Positions 34,745 to 42,677 of a DNA stretch of 64,000 bases are shown in pieces. Every line of letters begins with the position of its first letter. Position 1 is the first letter of the stretch. Source of the stretch: Pseudooceanicola nitratireducens (GTDB lineage: Bacteria > Pseudomonadota > Alphaproteobacteria > Rhodobacterales > Rhodobacteraceae); assembly GCF_900109195.1 (NCBI RefSeq), contig NZ_FNZG01000002.1, forward strand, positions 876,191 to 940,190, read 5' to 3'. The position numbers and the translations under genes were made by a program. Under the pieces are notes generated by a model. The model had not been told where the DNA came from. It was given only the letters and a program-made list of their open reading frames with translations, and searched no databases.

Positions 34745-36454
34745 ATGCTGCGCCAGTTTTTCGATTATTACCGCCCATGGAAGGCGTTGTTCTGGCTGGA
34801 TTTCGGCTGTGCTGTGCTGTCAGGCCTGCTGGAACTGGCCTTTCCGCTGGCGGTGCAGGCCTTCATCGACCGGCTGCTGCCCTCGGGCGATCTTCCGGTG
34901 ACGATCCTGGCGGCCGTGGGTCTTCTGGTGATCTACGTCGTGAACGCGGGGCTGATGGCGGTGGTGATCTACTGGGGCCACATGCTGGGCATCAATATCG
35001 AGACCGAGATGCGCCGCCGCGCCTTCGATCACCTTCAGCGCCTGTCGTTCAGCTATTTCGACCGGGTGCGCACCGGCAAGCTGGTGGCGCGGGTGACCCG
35101 CGACCTGGAAGAGATCGGCGAGGTCGCGCATCACGGCCCCGAAGATCTGTTCATCGCGGTGATGACCTTTGTCGGGGCCTTCCTTCTGATGCTGACCATC
35201 GATCTGGAGCTTGCCCTGATCACCGCCGCCATCGTGCCCGCCTGCGTAGTGATCGTGACGGTCTACGGTGGCCGCATGACCCGCACCTGGCGCGAAATCT
35301 ACGCCCGCGTCGCCGCCTTCAACGTCCGGCTGGAAGAAAACGTCGGCGGCATGCGCGTGGTCCAGGCCTTCGCCAACGAGGATCATGAAACCGCGCTGTT
35401 TGCCAAGGACAACGCCGCCTATCGCAGCACCAAGCTGGCGGCTTACAAGGTCATGGCGGCCTCGTCTTCGCTGAACTACATGGGCATGCGGCTGATCCAG
35501 GTGATCGTCATGGTGGCTGGCGCGATCTTCGTGCTGAACGGGTCGCTGACCACCGGCGGCTTCGTGGCCTTCCTGTTGCTGGTCGGGGTTTTCTTCCGCC
35601 CGCTGGACAAGATCGCCGCCGTGATCGAGGTCTATCCCCGCGGCATCGCTGGGTTCCGCCGCTATCTGGACCTGATGCAGACGCAGCCCGACGTGGCCGA
35701 CAGGCCCGATGCGGTTCCGGCCCCGGCCTTCCGTGGCGCGGTGACGTTTGAGAACGTGCACTTCAATTACGGCGATGACCGCCCGGTGATCCGCGACATC
35801 AACCTGCATGTCGGCGCAGGCGAGACGATGGCTTTCGTCGGTCCTTCGGGGGCGGGCAAGACCTCGCTTCTGTCGCTGGTGCCGCGGTTCTACGAACCCG
35901 GTGAGGGGCGCATCCTGATCGACGGACAGGACGTGCGGGACATGACGCTGCGCACGCTGCGGCGGCAGATCGGCATCGTCAGCCAGGATGTCTACCTGTT
36001 CGGCGGCACCCTGCGGGAAAACATCGCCTATGGCCGTCTGGGGGCCAGCGAGGAGGAGATCCTGGAAGCCGCCGACCGCGCCCAGCTGGCCGGGATGATC
36101 GCCGATCTGCCCGAAGGGCTGGACACCATCGTCGGTGAACGTGGCGTGATGCTGTCGGGCGGGCAGAAACAGCGGGTCGCCATCGCGCGCGCCTTCCTGA
36201 AGAACCCGCCAATCCTGATCCTGGACGAGGCGACGAGCGCGCTGGATACCGCGACCGAACGCCTGATCCAAGGGGCCCTGACGGATCTGTCGCGCGACCG
36301 CACGACGCTTGTCATCGCGCACCGCCTGGGCACGATCCGCGACGCCGACCGCATCGCGGTGATGGAGGCCGGGCGCATCATCGAGATCGGCACCGACGCC
36401 GAACTGCGCGCCGCTGCGGGGCGCTATGCCAGCCTGGCGGAGGCCTCGGTCTAG
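34745..36454 (+). CDS. ABC exporter, fused permease-ATPase (MsbA-like)
   Basis: Half-size type IV ABC transporter, 569 residues from ATG 34745 (AAGGAAC upstream). Seen: six-helix membrane domain in residues 1-320, Walker A VGPSGAGKTSLLSLV, Q-loop IVSQDVYLFGGTLRENIAYG, signature LSGGQKQRVAIARAF, Walker B LILDEATSALDTATE and H-loop VIAHRLGTIRDADRI. Forms a homodimer in the inner membrane. It is divergent from fhuA, about 400 bp apart; siderophore export or periplasmic siderophore transport is possible but not shown. Confidence 0.9.
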   Translation: MLRQFFDYYRPWKALFWLDFGCAVLSGLLELAFPLAVQAFIDRLLPSGDLPVTILAAVGLLVIYVVNAGLMAVVIYWGHMLGINIETEMRRRAFDHLQRLSFSYFDRVRTGKLVARVTRDLEEIGEVAHHGPEDLFIAVMTFVGAFLLMLTIDLELALITAAIVPACVVIVTVYGGRMTRTWREIYARVAAFNVRLEENVGGMRVVQAFANEDHETALFAKDNAAYRSTKLAAYKVMAASSSLNYMGMRLIQVIVMVAGAIFVLNGSLTTGGFVAFLLLVGVFFRPLDKIAAVIEVYPRGIAGFRRYLDLMQTQPDVADRPDAVPAPAFRGAVTFENVHFNYGDDRPVIRDINLHVGAGETMAFVGPSGAGKTSLLSLVPRFYEPGEGRILIDGQDVRDMTLRTLRRQIGIVSQDVYLFGGTLRENIAYGRLGASEEEILEAADRAQLAGMIADLPEGLDTIVGERGVMLSGGQKQRVAIARAFLKNPPILILDEATSALDTATERLIQGALTDLSRDRTTLVIAHRLGTIRDADRIAVMEAGRIIEIGTDAELRAAAGRYASLAEASV

Positions 36455-36640
36455 CGGGGCGGGCGGGCTAGCCCCGGAGGATGCTGCCAGAAATTCAACG
36501 AAAGAAAGTCCTCCGATCACAAGATCGGGGGGGTGCTATGGCAAAAGCAACAATCCGGGCGAGATGCCCAGGCGATGCGATCGGCTTGTCTTCAGGAGAA
36601 CTGGCTGGGGTGGTAGGATTCTACTCTAACTTATTGATAA
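36455..36640. other. Spacer at the start of the A/T-richer block
   Basis: A CGGGGC-N10-GCCCCG hairpin at 36455-36476 directly follows the ABC exporter stop and may terminate it. A short open frame at 36538-36648 (37 codons, MAKATIRARCPGDAIG...) is too short to trust. Base composition changes from very GC-rich to A/T-rich around 36600-36670. Confidence 0.4.
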
Positions 36641-37153
36641 TCATATAAATAATAGCAAACACAAGTATATGGTGTCAAGTGCCCGACGCCGGAAGCGACA
36701 TAGTGTTTCATCCAGTGTCCCTCCACGTGGCCCCTTTGATCGTCGCAACCAGACCGGCCGTGCCGATGAGCCACCGTAGCTGTTATCGTGGTGCATATCA
36801 CGGGCGGCCTGCGTGTTTCGGACAAGCCTCGCGACCTCGCGCGCACCGGTGAATGCCGCCATTGGGTCAAAGCCGTAGGATCGTGGTTCGCGCCCGATTG
36901 AGGTCGCGGGCGTTGGTGGGCACGTTTGCCATGCCCTGTCGTCAGATATTGGTGCTGCCGTTCCCGGCAAGCTTTCGCGGAGGTCACAAGTCTCGACAAT
37001 TTTGCCGTTCTCGAACCGAAGGATATCGACATCCGTCTGGCCAAGGTCCTCAGCCGACGGGGGGGCTTTATGGGGCACAGTGTATCGGCTGACCAGTGAG
37101 CGAAGTATCTTCTGCGAATTCCGTTCACCGATCTTCGAAACCAAGGTGATCAA
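36641..37153 (-). pseudogene. Possible remnant of a SnoaL/NTF2-like protein
   Basis: The open frame (170 codons) contains DVDILRFENGKIVETCDLRESLPGTAA, which recalls the C-terminal strand pair of SnoaL-like polyketide-cyclase proteins (DIFRxExGKIVEHWDVxQ). The part before it lacks the N-terminal half of such a protein, and the part after it (PRSYGFDPMAAFTGAREVARL onward) is unrelated and basic. This looks like a truncated gene fused by chance to noncoding sequence. Weak call. Confidence 0.3.
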
Positions 37154-37198
37154 GACGCGGTGCTGCTTTCTCCCTCAGCCATACTCGTAAGCTCCAAC

Positions 37199-37948
37199 CT
37201 ATTGTAAAAAGAAAACAATGGTCATCGTAATTCCGACCACGGTGATGAAAGCTCTGAGTAGAGTAGGATTTCTTATTCGCCGTGACATAGTTGCACCGAG
37301 GTAACCGCCGGATGCACAAGCGAGGCCCAAAACAAGCGCGTGCTGCCACGCGATCAAACCCGCGCCGATGTAGACGATGACCGAGACGAGCGAGAGAATT
37401 GAGGACACCAGGTTCTTGAGGCCGTTCATTTCGTTCAAGTTGGTAAGCCCGATCAGCCCCATCGCAGCGAGTAACAATATCCCGACGCCTCCGTTGAAGT
37501 AGCCACCGTATGTTGCGACGAGAAGCAGAACAATCGTCGCAGCGCCAAGACCTGTCTTGGCGCGACCGCGCCTTCGCATGGAGGCCGTGATACGAGGGCC
37601 AAGGGCAAAGATCACAGTTGCGAAAGCCAGTAGCCAAGGAACAATCCCCTCGAAAACGGTTCCGGGTGTAGCAAGCAGAAGGGCTGCGCCCAAGCCGCCG
37701 CCAAGGGATGCGATGGCAATGACCATGAGCAAGGGAAGGCTGTCGCTGGCATGAATATCATCTCTGAAGGCCCAGGCGCTGCTAATGTAACCAGGCAGCG
37801 CTGCCAGTGTCGCCGTCGCGTTAGCCATGATGGGAGGAATGCCTGCCCACACCAAAGCTGGAAAAGAGAGAAATGTGCCCCCGCCGGCAACGGCGTTCAA
37901 AGCCCCGGCTGCCAGGCCAGCGATGATTAGGACCAGAGTTGTGAGCAT
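37199..37948 (-). CDS. TauE/SafE-family membrane transporter
   Basis: Inner-membrane anion exporter family (sulfite, sulfoacetate or similar), 249 residues from ATG 37948; the longer frame to 38335 overlaps the divergent gntR gene and is a shadow. Seen: about eight hydrophobic helices, the family motif IIAGLAAGALNAVAGGGTFLSFPALVWAGIPPIMANAT near the start and its repeat VATYGGYFNGGVGILLLAAMGL in the second half. Divergent from a GntR regulator, which probably controls it. Confidence 0.85.
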   Translation of the reverse strand: MLTTLVLIIAGLAAGALNAVAGGGTFLSFPALVWAGIPPIMANATATLAALPGYISSAWAFRDDIHASDSLPLLMVIAIASLGGGLGAALLLATPGTVFEGIVPWLLAFATVIFALGPRITASMRRRGRAKTGLGAATIVLLLVATYGGYFNGGVGILLLAAMGLIGLTNLNEMNGLKNLVSSILSLVSVIVYIGAGLIAWQHALVLGLACASGGYLGATMSRRIRNPTLLRAFITVVGITMTIVFFLQ

Positions 37949-38000
37949 GGGGTAGTTTCCGAGAACGAGAATCACGAGACGGGTGTTGCCTATTTGTGTT

Positions 38001-38020
38001 TTGGTCTGCAAATTGGTCTG
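38001..38020. promoter_or_regulatory. Direct repeat TTGGTCTG x2, candidate GntR site
   Basis: TTGGTCTG at 38001-38008 and 38013-38020, 12 bp apart centre to centre, 11 bp before the gntR start and 53 bp before the tauE start. TTGGT-type half sites are typical for FadR/FCD GntR proteins, though normally inverted. Confidence 0.4.
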
Positions 38021-38030
38021 TGGGGATATC

Positions 38031-38738
38031 ATGATACGGTGGACTAAAGACGCGGCGCTGACCCGGATGCGCGAACTGATAGAAACAGCCGCGCCGCACC
38101 CGGGCGACCAGCTTCCCACTGAACGAGCCCTTGCCTCTATGCTTGGAAGTAGCCGACAAACGGTTAGATTCGCGCTGGCTCGGCTCGAAACAGAAGGCGA
38201 GGTCTGGCGTAAGGTCGGCAAGGGCACCTTTCGCGGGCGAGCTCCTCTGGGACATCCCGTGCGGGAAACGGTGCTTCTCCATGCCGTCTCGCCCGAGCAG
38301 CTGATGAAGGCGAGGCTGATGATTGAGCCTGCCATCGCTGCGGAGGCCGCGCGCTGTGCTACCCGGGCAGATGCCCGCTATCTGGAAAAGCTGGTGGACG
38401 CGGGGCGTGCCGTGGCGACTCGCTCAGTTGCTGAGGCGGCGGATGCCAGGTTTCATCACGGTGTCGCCGAAGTCGCTGCAAACCCAATACTCGTCGGGCT
38501 TCTCGACCACCTTGCTGACGCTCGCCGGAGAGCCGCCTGGCAGAGAGAATGGGACCAGACCTATAGGCGGCTTGGTGTTGGTGAGTTTGTTGGGTTACAC
38601 AGCGAGCAGCATTCTCAGGTGGTGCAGAACATCTTTGATCGCGATCCGGATTCTGCCGAAAGATCGATGCGCGACCATCTGGAAACCATCGCCACTGCTA
38701 TGCGTCGCGGTAGCGATGGAACCGGTGTGTTGCCTTAA
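38031..38738 (+). CDS. GntR-family (FCD domain) transcriptional regulator
   Basis: FadR-type GntR regulator, 235 residues from ATG 38031. Seen: winged HTH LPTERALASMLGSSRQTVRFALARLETEGEVWRKVGKGTF and an FCD ligand domain with LMIEPAIAAEAARCATRADARYLEKL, DARFHHGVAEVAANPIL and SEQHSQVVQNIFDRDPDSAERSMRDHL, including the metal-binding His positions. Overlaps the convergent EamA gene by four bases. Likely regulator of the divergent TauE transporter. Confidence 0.87.
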   Translation: MIRWTKDAALTRMRELIETAAPHPGDQLPTERALASMLGSSRQTVRFALARLETEGEVWRKVGKGTFRGRAPLGHPVRETVLLHAVSPEQLMKARLMIEPAIAAEAARCATRADARYLEKLVDAGRAVATRSVAEAADARFHHGVAEVAANPILVGLLDHLADARRRAAWQREWDQTYRRLGVGEFVGLHSEQHSQVVQNIFDRDPDSAERSMRDHLETIATAMRRGSDGTGVLP

Positions 38739-39682
38739 CGCTCACTTGGGCGGGTGGCCGCGCCGTCTACGCCGCGAACACGTTCGCGATAGAACACGTA
38801 TGCTCCCGATGTGAGAATGATCGCCGTTCCGAATAGGGTCATTCCATCAGGGACTTCATTGAAGAACAGGTAGCCAACCGCAGTTGCCCCTACGATCTCA
38901 AGATACTGGAACGGCGCGAGAAGGCTCGCCTCGACTTTGCTGAATGCGAAGGTGATCATCATGAAGGTCACAAGAGCAAGCGCACCCGCAGAAGCCAATG
39001 CCCACGGCCCCCATTCAGGAAGGGTGGCGAGGCCTGTTGTGTCAATATCGAGCCCCTGCGCCAGCAAGACCGCAAGCAGCGAAAGACCTCCTGCGATCAT
39101 CGAAGCACCAAACTGGAAGCTTAGCGCGGATCTTGTTCGCGTGGATTTTCGCATGACGATCATGTTCATGGCATAGGCGAGCGCTGCCAGTAGCGGCAGT
39201 AGAACGACCGGGCCGAAGGTGGCGAAATTCGGCCGTATCACCACAAGAGCGCCGATGAGGCCAACGCCTACAGCGGCATAGCGACGCCATCCGGGAACCT
39301 CTCCCAGAAAAGGACCTGCGAGTAGCGTGAGCAGCAATGGCTCTACGAAAAAGATGGCGATGGCCGTCGCGATCGGCATCGATGCAAAGGCGGTGATCAA
39401 AGATAGTGTCACTGTCAAGATCAGGCACGCGGACAACAGCGATCCGAGCGATAGGATCGAACCACGAAAATGACGGCGTAGTAACACGGCTCCTGGCAAG
39501 AAGAATGCCGCTTGGGCGACCGTTCGCCATACGGTCACCTCGAAGGGGGCGGCATAGGCTGTCAGTGATTTTGAGATCGCATCCCCGATTGGCAGGAACA
39601 CCATAGCGAGGCACATCGCGAGCATACCGAGGCGCTTATCCATATCGATTTCGCGTGTGGAAACAGCATCTAAAAAAGCCAT
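38735..39682 (-). CDS. EamA/RhaT-family drug/metabolite transporter
   Basis: Ten-helix DMT-superfamily exporter, 315 residues; ATG 39682 is preceded by a strong AGGAGG. Seen: two EamA repeats, first with GDAISKSLTAYAAPFEVTVWRTVAQAAFFLPG, second with LLAALAYAMNMIVMRKS and PFQYLEIVGATAVGYLFFNEVPDGMTLFGTAIILTSG. Substrate not predictable. Head-to-tail overlap with gntR on the other strand. Confidence 0.87.
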   Translation of the reverse strand: MAFLDAVSTREIDMDKRLGMLAMCLAMVFLPIGDAISKSLTAYAAPFEVTVWRTVAQAAFFLPGAVLLRRHFRGSILSLGSLLSACLILTVTLSLITAFASMPIATAIAIFFVEPLLLTLLAGPFLGEVPGWRRYAAVGVGLIGALVVIRPNFATFGPVVLLPLLAALAYAMNMIVMRKSTRTRSALSFQFGASMIAGGLSLLAVLLAQGLDIDTTGLATLPEWGPWALASAGALALVTFMMITFAFSKVEASLLAPFQYLEIVGATAVGYLFFNEVPDGMTLFGTAIILTSGAYVFYRERVRGVDGAATRPSER

Positions 39683-39824
39683 GAAAAACCTCCTCTGCAT
39701 CGGCAACGATGCGCGAACAGGTCCGGGCGTCCAGGACGGTCTGAATGGGAAACGGGATGACGCCATCACCCCGTGAGGCGGACTTATTGCTTCGGCCTTG
39801 GTGGGTCAATGGCCGTCGTCAATG

Positions 39825-40235
39825 TCACTCAATCGGAGTGAGGGCGATATCCGCGAGTGTTGACCGGTTCAGGTTGTCGATAAAGCCCATTTCCGCCACC
39901 CGGAGCCGTGACTTCAAGCGGCACCCTCCATCTATTGTGCAATCGCCACCCGAAGGCTCAAAACACTCGACCAGAGCCTGACCTTCTTCCAGTAGCCGGA
40001 CGATGTCACCCAATCGGATCTCCTCTGGTGGTCGGGCAAGCCTTGCTCCTCCGCCGCCGCCACGTCGTGTCTGAACCAACCCGGCACCCGCGAGCTTTTG
40101 CATGATCTTGGTCAGATGGTTGCGCGAGAGTTGGAACTCCTGAGCGAGCTCAGCGGTGGAGAACGCGCGCTCCGGAGCACTGCCCATCCGCATCAGCATG
40201 CGCAGCCCATAATCGGTGAAAGAGGTCAAACGCAT
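39825..40235 (-). CDS. nsrR: NO-sensing Rrf2-family repressor NsrR
   Basis: Rrf2 winged-helix regulator, 136 residues, predicted to repress NO-detoxification genes until NO destroys its Fe-S cluster. Seen: MRLTSFTDYGLRMLMRM and LSRNHLTKIMQKLAGAGLV, very like NsrR; three Cys in the spacing ECFEPSGGDCTIDGGCRLK, the Fe-S ligand region; and ending STLADIAL. Divergent from the cyclo-ligase gene; a 23-bp near palindrome lies 13 bp upstream of its start, and a similar one before the truncated haemoglobin gene. IscR/RirA are alternatives but fit less well. Confidence 0.85.
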   Translation of the reverse strand: MRLTSFTDYGLRMLMRMGSAPERAFSTAELAQEFQLSRNHLTKIMQKLAGAGLVQTRRGGGGGARLARPPEEIRLGDIVRLLEEGQALVECFEPSGGDCTIDGGCRLKSRLRVAEMGFIDNLNRSTLADIALTPIE

Positions 40236-40247
40236 CCTACATCCATG

Positions 40248-40270
40248 AATTGGTATTTTAGGTGTCTATT
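40248..40270. promoter_or_regulatory. nsrR: Candidate NsrR operator (nsrR / cyclo-ligase)
   Basis: On the minus strand the core reads AGACACCTAAAATACC inside AATAG...CAATT. It shares 17 of 23 positions with the site at 47274-47296. Placed to control nsrR itself and perhaps the divergent cyclo-ligase/PAS pair. Confidence 0.55.
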
Positions 40271-40356
40271 CGAGTCATCCACGCTAATATATGTATCAGA
40301 TCAGTTGAATGCGACCATCTGTGCCGTGTGGCATTTGGATTTTTAAGGAAATCACG

Positions 40357-41058
40357 ATGACTGATGACTTTGAAGGCTTCAAGTGTGTCGGCGGTTTCTC
40401 TTCTCCCCCATGCTTGGCAGGAGAAGTCGCACCGGACTACTTCGATCCCTTGGCTGTGGACCCGCAACAGGCGCGAGATGTGGCCAGATGGCGTGTAGCC
40501 GAGCGCAAGCGCCTTCTGAATGAGCGAAAGGCAATGCGCTCACAGAACAAGCAATACGTAGCGGAAGCCCTCACTACTCATCTTACCGAGCTGCTTGCAG
40601 AACAGCGTTCTACGGCAACCGACAAAATCGTAAGCCTATTTTGGCCGATTAAAGGCGAGCCGGACCTGCGCTTGCTCATGCATGATCTGCATGGGCAGGG
40701 CTGGCAGATTGCTTTGCCTGTCGTTGTCCGGAAGGCCGGGCCGCTCGTCTTCAGGGAATGGTGTCCGACTACGCGCATGACGAGAGGGCGCTGGAATATA
40801 CCGGTTCCATCAGCCTCCGAACCTGAGCTGCACCCTCAGATCGTCATCGCACCCTTGGTTGGCTGGGACGCTGAAGGCTATCGTTTGGGATACGGCGGGG
40901 GATATTTCGACCGGACCCTCGGTGCCACACTGCCTAAGCCATTGAGTATTGGCGTTGGGTTCTCCTCGGCACATGTCTCCACAATTTTCCCCCAACCACA
41001 TGACATACCTCTCGACGCGATCATAACTGAGGCAGGAAGGGAGTTCGAACGTGAGTGA
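40357..41058 (+). CDS. 5-formyltetrahydrofolate cyclo-ligase family protein
   Basis: ATP-dependent cyclo-ligase fold that makes 5,10-methenyl-THF from 5-formyl-THF, 233 residues from ATG 40357. Seen: a family core from about residue 45 with RWRVAERKRLLNERKAM, VSLFWPIKGEPDLR, and the signature GWDAEGYRLGYGGGYFDRTL near the end. A 40-residue N-terminal extension (GFSSPPCLAGEVAPDYFDPLAVDPQQARDVARW) is extra to the housekeeping enzyme. Adjacent to nsrR and overlapped by a PAS-protein gene, it may be a stress-linked paralogue. Confidence 0.85.
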   Translation: MTDDFEGFKCVGGFSSPPCLAGEVAPDYFDPLAVDPQQARDVARWRVAERKRLLNERKAMRSQNKQYVAEALTTHLTELLAEQRSTATDKIVSLFWPIKGEPDLRLLMHDLHGQGWQIALPVVVRKAGPLVFREWCPTTRMTRGRWNIPVPSASEPELHPQIVIAPLVGWDAEGYRLGYGGGYFDRTLGATLPKPLSIGVGFSSAHVSTIFPQPHDIPLDAIITEAGREFERE

Positions 41059-41479
41059 AGAGAAGCAGGCATTGGCAAGCGCTCTCATTGAAGGAATGCC
41101 GGACGCACTCGTCGTTTCCGACAGGGATGGTATCATTCGCTTCTGGAACGAGGGTGCTGAGCGGATCTTCGACTTCGCAGCGTCGGAGGCAATTGGTCAG
41201 TCACTCGACATCATTACGCCGGAAAGGCTTCGTGCCCGTCATTGGGAAGGCTATGAGCAAACAATGAAGACAGGTCGGACACGTTATGGTGCCGGCGACC
41301 TTCTGTCGGTTCCCGCGACCCGTAAGGACGGCGTTCAGATATCGGTTCAGTTCTCGATTATGCCGATTTTCGATAACGACGGGCAAATAAAAATGATCGC
41401 CGCTATAATGCGAGATGTGACTGGTGAATTCGAGGAGCGGAAGGCGCTTCGTAATGCTTTGCGAGCTGTCAAAAATTGA
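41051..41479 (+). CDS. Single PAS-domain protein
   Basis: 142-residue cytoplasmic protein consisting of one PAS/PAC domain: LIEGMPDALVVSDRDGIIRFWNEGAERIFDFAASEAIGQSLDIITPERLR then VPATRKDGVQISVQFSIMPIFDNDGQIKMIAAIMRDVT. GTG 41051 overlaps the cyclo-ligase by 8 bases, so translation is coupled. No output domain, suggesting a partner kinase, cyclase or regulator elsewhere. Ligand (haem, flavin or none) cannot be told; a His near residue 64 (RARHWEGYEQT) is suggestive only. Confidence 0.82.
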   Translation: MSEEKQALASALIEGMPDALVVSDRDGIIRFWNEGAERIFDFAASEAIGQSLDIITPERLRARHWEGYEQTMKTGRTRYGAGDLLSVPATRKDGVQISVQFSIMPIFDNDGQIKMIAAIMRDVTGEFEERKALRNALRAVKN

Positions 41480-41587
41480 ACGCAATAAATTACGACAGGT
41501 TCAAAAGTTCATGACGTTCGGGTGTAAGTTAGTGCGAGGCTACCGCGCCGTAAGATCTCCGAGACGTTACCCGGGAACTGCGGCTGA

Positions 41588-41618
41588 TGCTTTTTTGGCG
41601 AAGGGCTCCCAAAAAGCA
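41588..41618. terminator. Hairpin between PAS and DUF2189 genes
   Basis: TGCTTTTTTGG-cgaagggct-CCCAAAAAGCA, stem of 10 bp with A/T-rich base; its run of T or A works in either direction, so it can terminate both convergent operons. Confidence 0.6.
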
Positions 41619-41628
41619 GGTGGAGCAC

Positions 41629-42510
41629 TCACGCCGGTCGCACGAACATTCGATCATCATCATGCTCCACTTCTTCGCGACCTCGTATCTCACGATAGCT
41701 GTGCCAGGTAGCGTGTCCAAGGAGTGGGAAGATGATGATCAGAGCAAGCCCAAATGTGAGAACGGATGCGGCGAACAACACGACCACGATCGCACCCCAC
41801 GCCAGCATCACTGACAAATTATTCCAGACCATAGCCATGCTGATGCCAAGTGCTGACATAGCATCTGTTCGTTCGGTCAAGAGCATGGGAAAAGCGAAGG
41901 CACTAATGGCGAAAGCGAAAGCTGCGAATAGTGCACCGACGATACACCCCACCATCAGCAGGCTCCATCCGATCGGAGTGAGAAACAACATTGGTAGGAT
42001 TTCCATTATGCCGGGGAAAGCGACCATGCCGAAGAACAGCGCATAGATCAAAACGGCGGCGCGCATCCAAAGTAGGAAGAGCCCGAGTAGCAAAACTCCC
42101 ATCATGAAGCCAGCACGAGCCGACCGTGGTCGGACAAGGAGCATCCCTGCGAACCTCGTTGTGTCACCTACCTCCAACCTTCGGCTCTTTTCGTATAGGC
42201 CGCTGGCGATGAGTGGTCCGAGCACCATGAAACCAGAAAGAGCAGGAAGCAGCGCATAGTCGAAGTCCAGCTGGAAAAGGCACCAGACCACGAGCGCTGA
42301 TAAAAGGAACACTCCGAAACCATATGCGAGACTGGGGATTGGATTGGTCCACAGGTCGCGCCACCCGGAACTGACCCATGAAAAAGCAGTGCGCCAAGGC
42401 AGATTGCGGGCATGGCTGCTCTGGCGTGGCAAAGGTGGAACGACTTTAGGGATCATTCCCGCATCGTGTGGATTGTCAGGCGGAGGAGGGGCAAGCTTGT
42501 CGCTCAGCAT
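41629..42510 (-). CDS. DUF2189-family integral membrane protein
   Basis: Membrane protein of 293 residues with about six to seven hydrophobic helices after a polar N-terminus. Seen: the family pattern DLWTNPIPSLAYGFGVFLLSALVVWCL, FMVLGPLIASGLYEKSRRLE and FPMLLTERTDAMSALGISM. DUF2189 genes are common beside cbb3 oxidase and denitrification genes but have no proven role. ATG 42510 overlaps the stop codon of the 57-residue small gene by 7 bases, continuing the cco operon. Confidence 0.85.
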   Translation of the reverse strand: MLSDKLAPPPPDNPHDAGMIPKVVPPLPRQSSHARNLPWRTAFSWVSSGWRDLWTNPIPSLAYGFGVFLLSALVVWCLFQLDFDYALLPALSGFMVLGPLIASGLYEKSRRLEVGDTTRFAGMLLVRPRSARAGFMMGVLLLGLFLLWMRAAVLIYALFFGMVAFPGIMEILPMLFLTPIGWSLLMVGCIVGALFAAFAFAISAFAFPMLLTERTDAMSALGISMAMVWNNLSVMLAWGAIVVVLFAASVLTFGLALIIIFPLLGHATWHSYREIRGREEVEHDDDRMFVRPA

Positions 42511-42677
42511 GACGGTTTTGCCGCGCGATACGTCGCGGCACCTTCTGTCTCAGCGGCAATGCATGCGGGCTGCGACGCCAGTGAAACCTTCAAAAGATGG
42601 GTGTTGGCAAGGACGAAGACCGAAATGATCGTCAGTGCACCGAGTGTGAGCCACATTCGTGTCCTGTCAGTCGTCAT
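42504..42677 (-). CDS. Small membrane protein between ccoP and DUF2189 gene
   Basis: 57 residues, not recognised. Starts MTTDRTRMWLTLGALTIISV, one hydrophobic helix (residues 9-30), then a short tail with Cys39 and a C-terminal Cys57 (KPSC). AAGGAGACG precedes the ATG, lying inside the end of ccoP, whose stop (42667) it overlaps by 11 bases; its own stop overlaps the DUF2189 start. This tight coupling argues that it is real. It may be a partner of DUF2189 or of the oxidase. Confidence 0.7.
   Translation of the reverse strand: MTTDRTRMWLTLGALTIISVFVLANTHLLKVSLASQPACIAAETEGAATYRAAKPSC

Noticed and set aside
34820-36520. 566-codon minus-strand frame opposite the ABC exporter
   Set aside because: Shadow of a gene with perfect Walker and signature motifs.
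36538-36648. 37-codon frame after the ABC exporter
   Set aside because: Too short, no ribosome site or similarity, and lies where composition changes.
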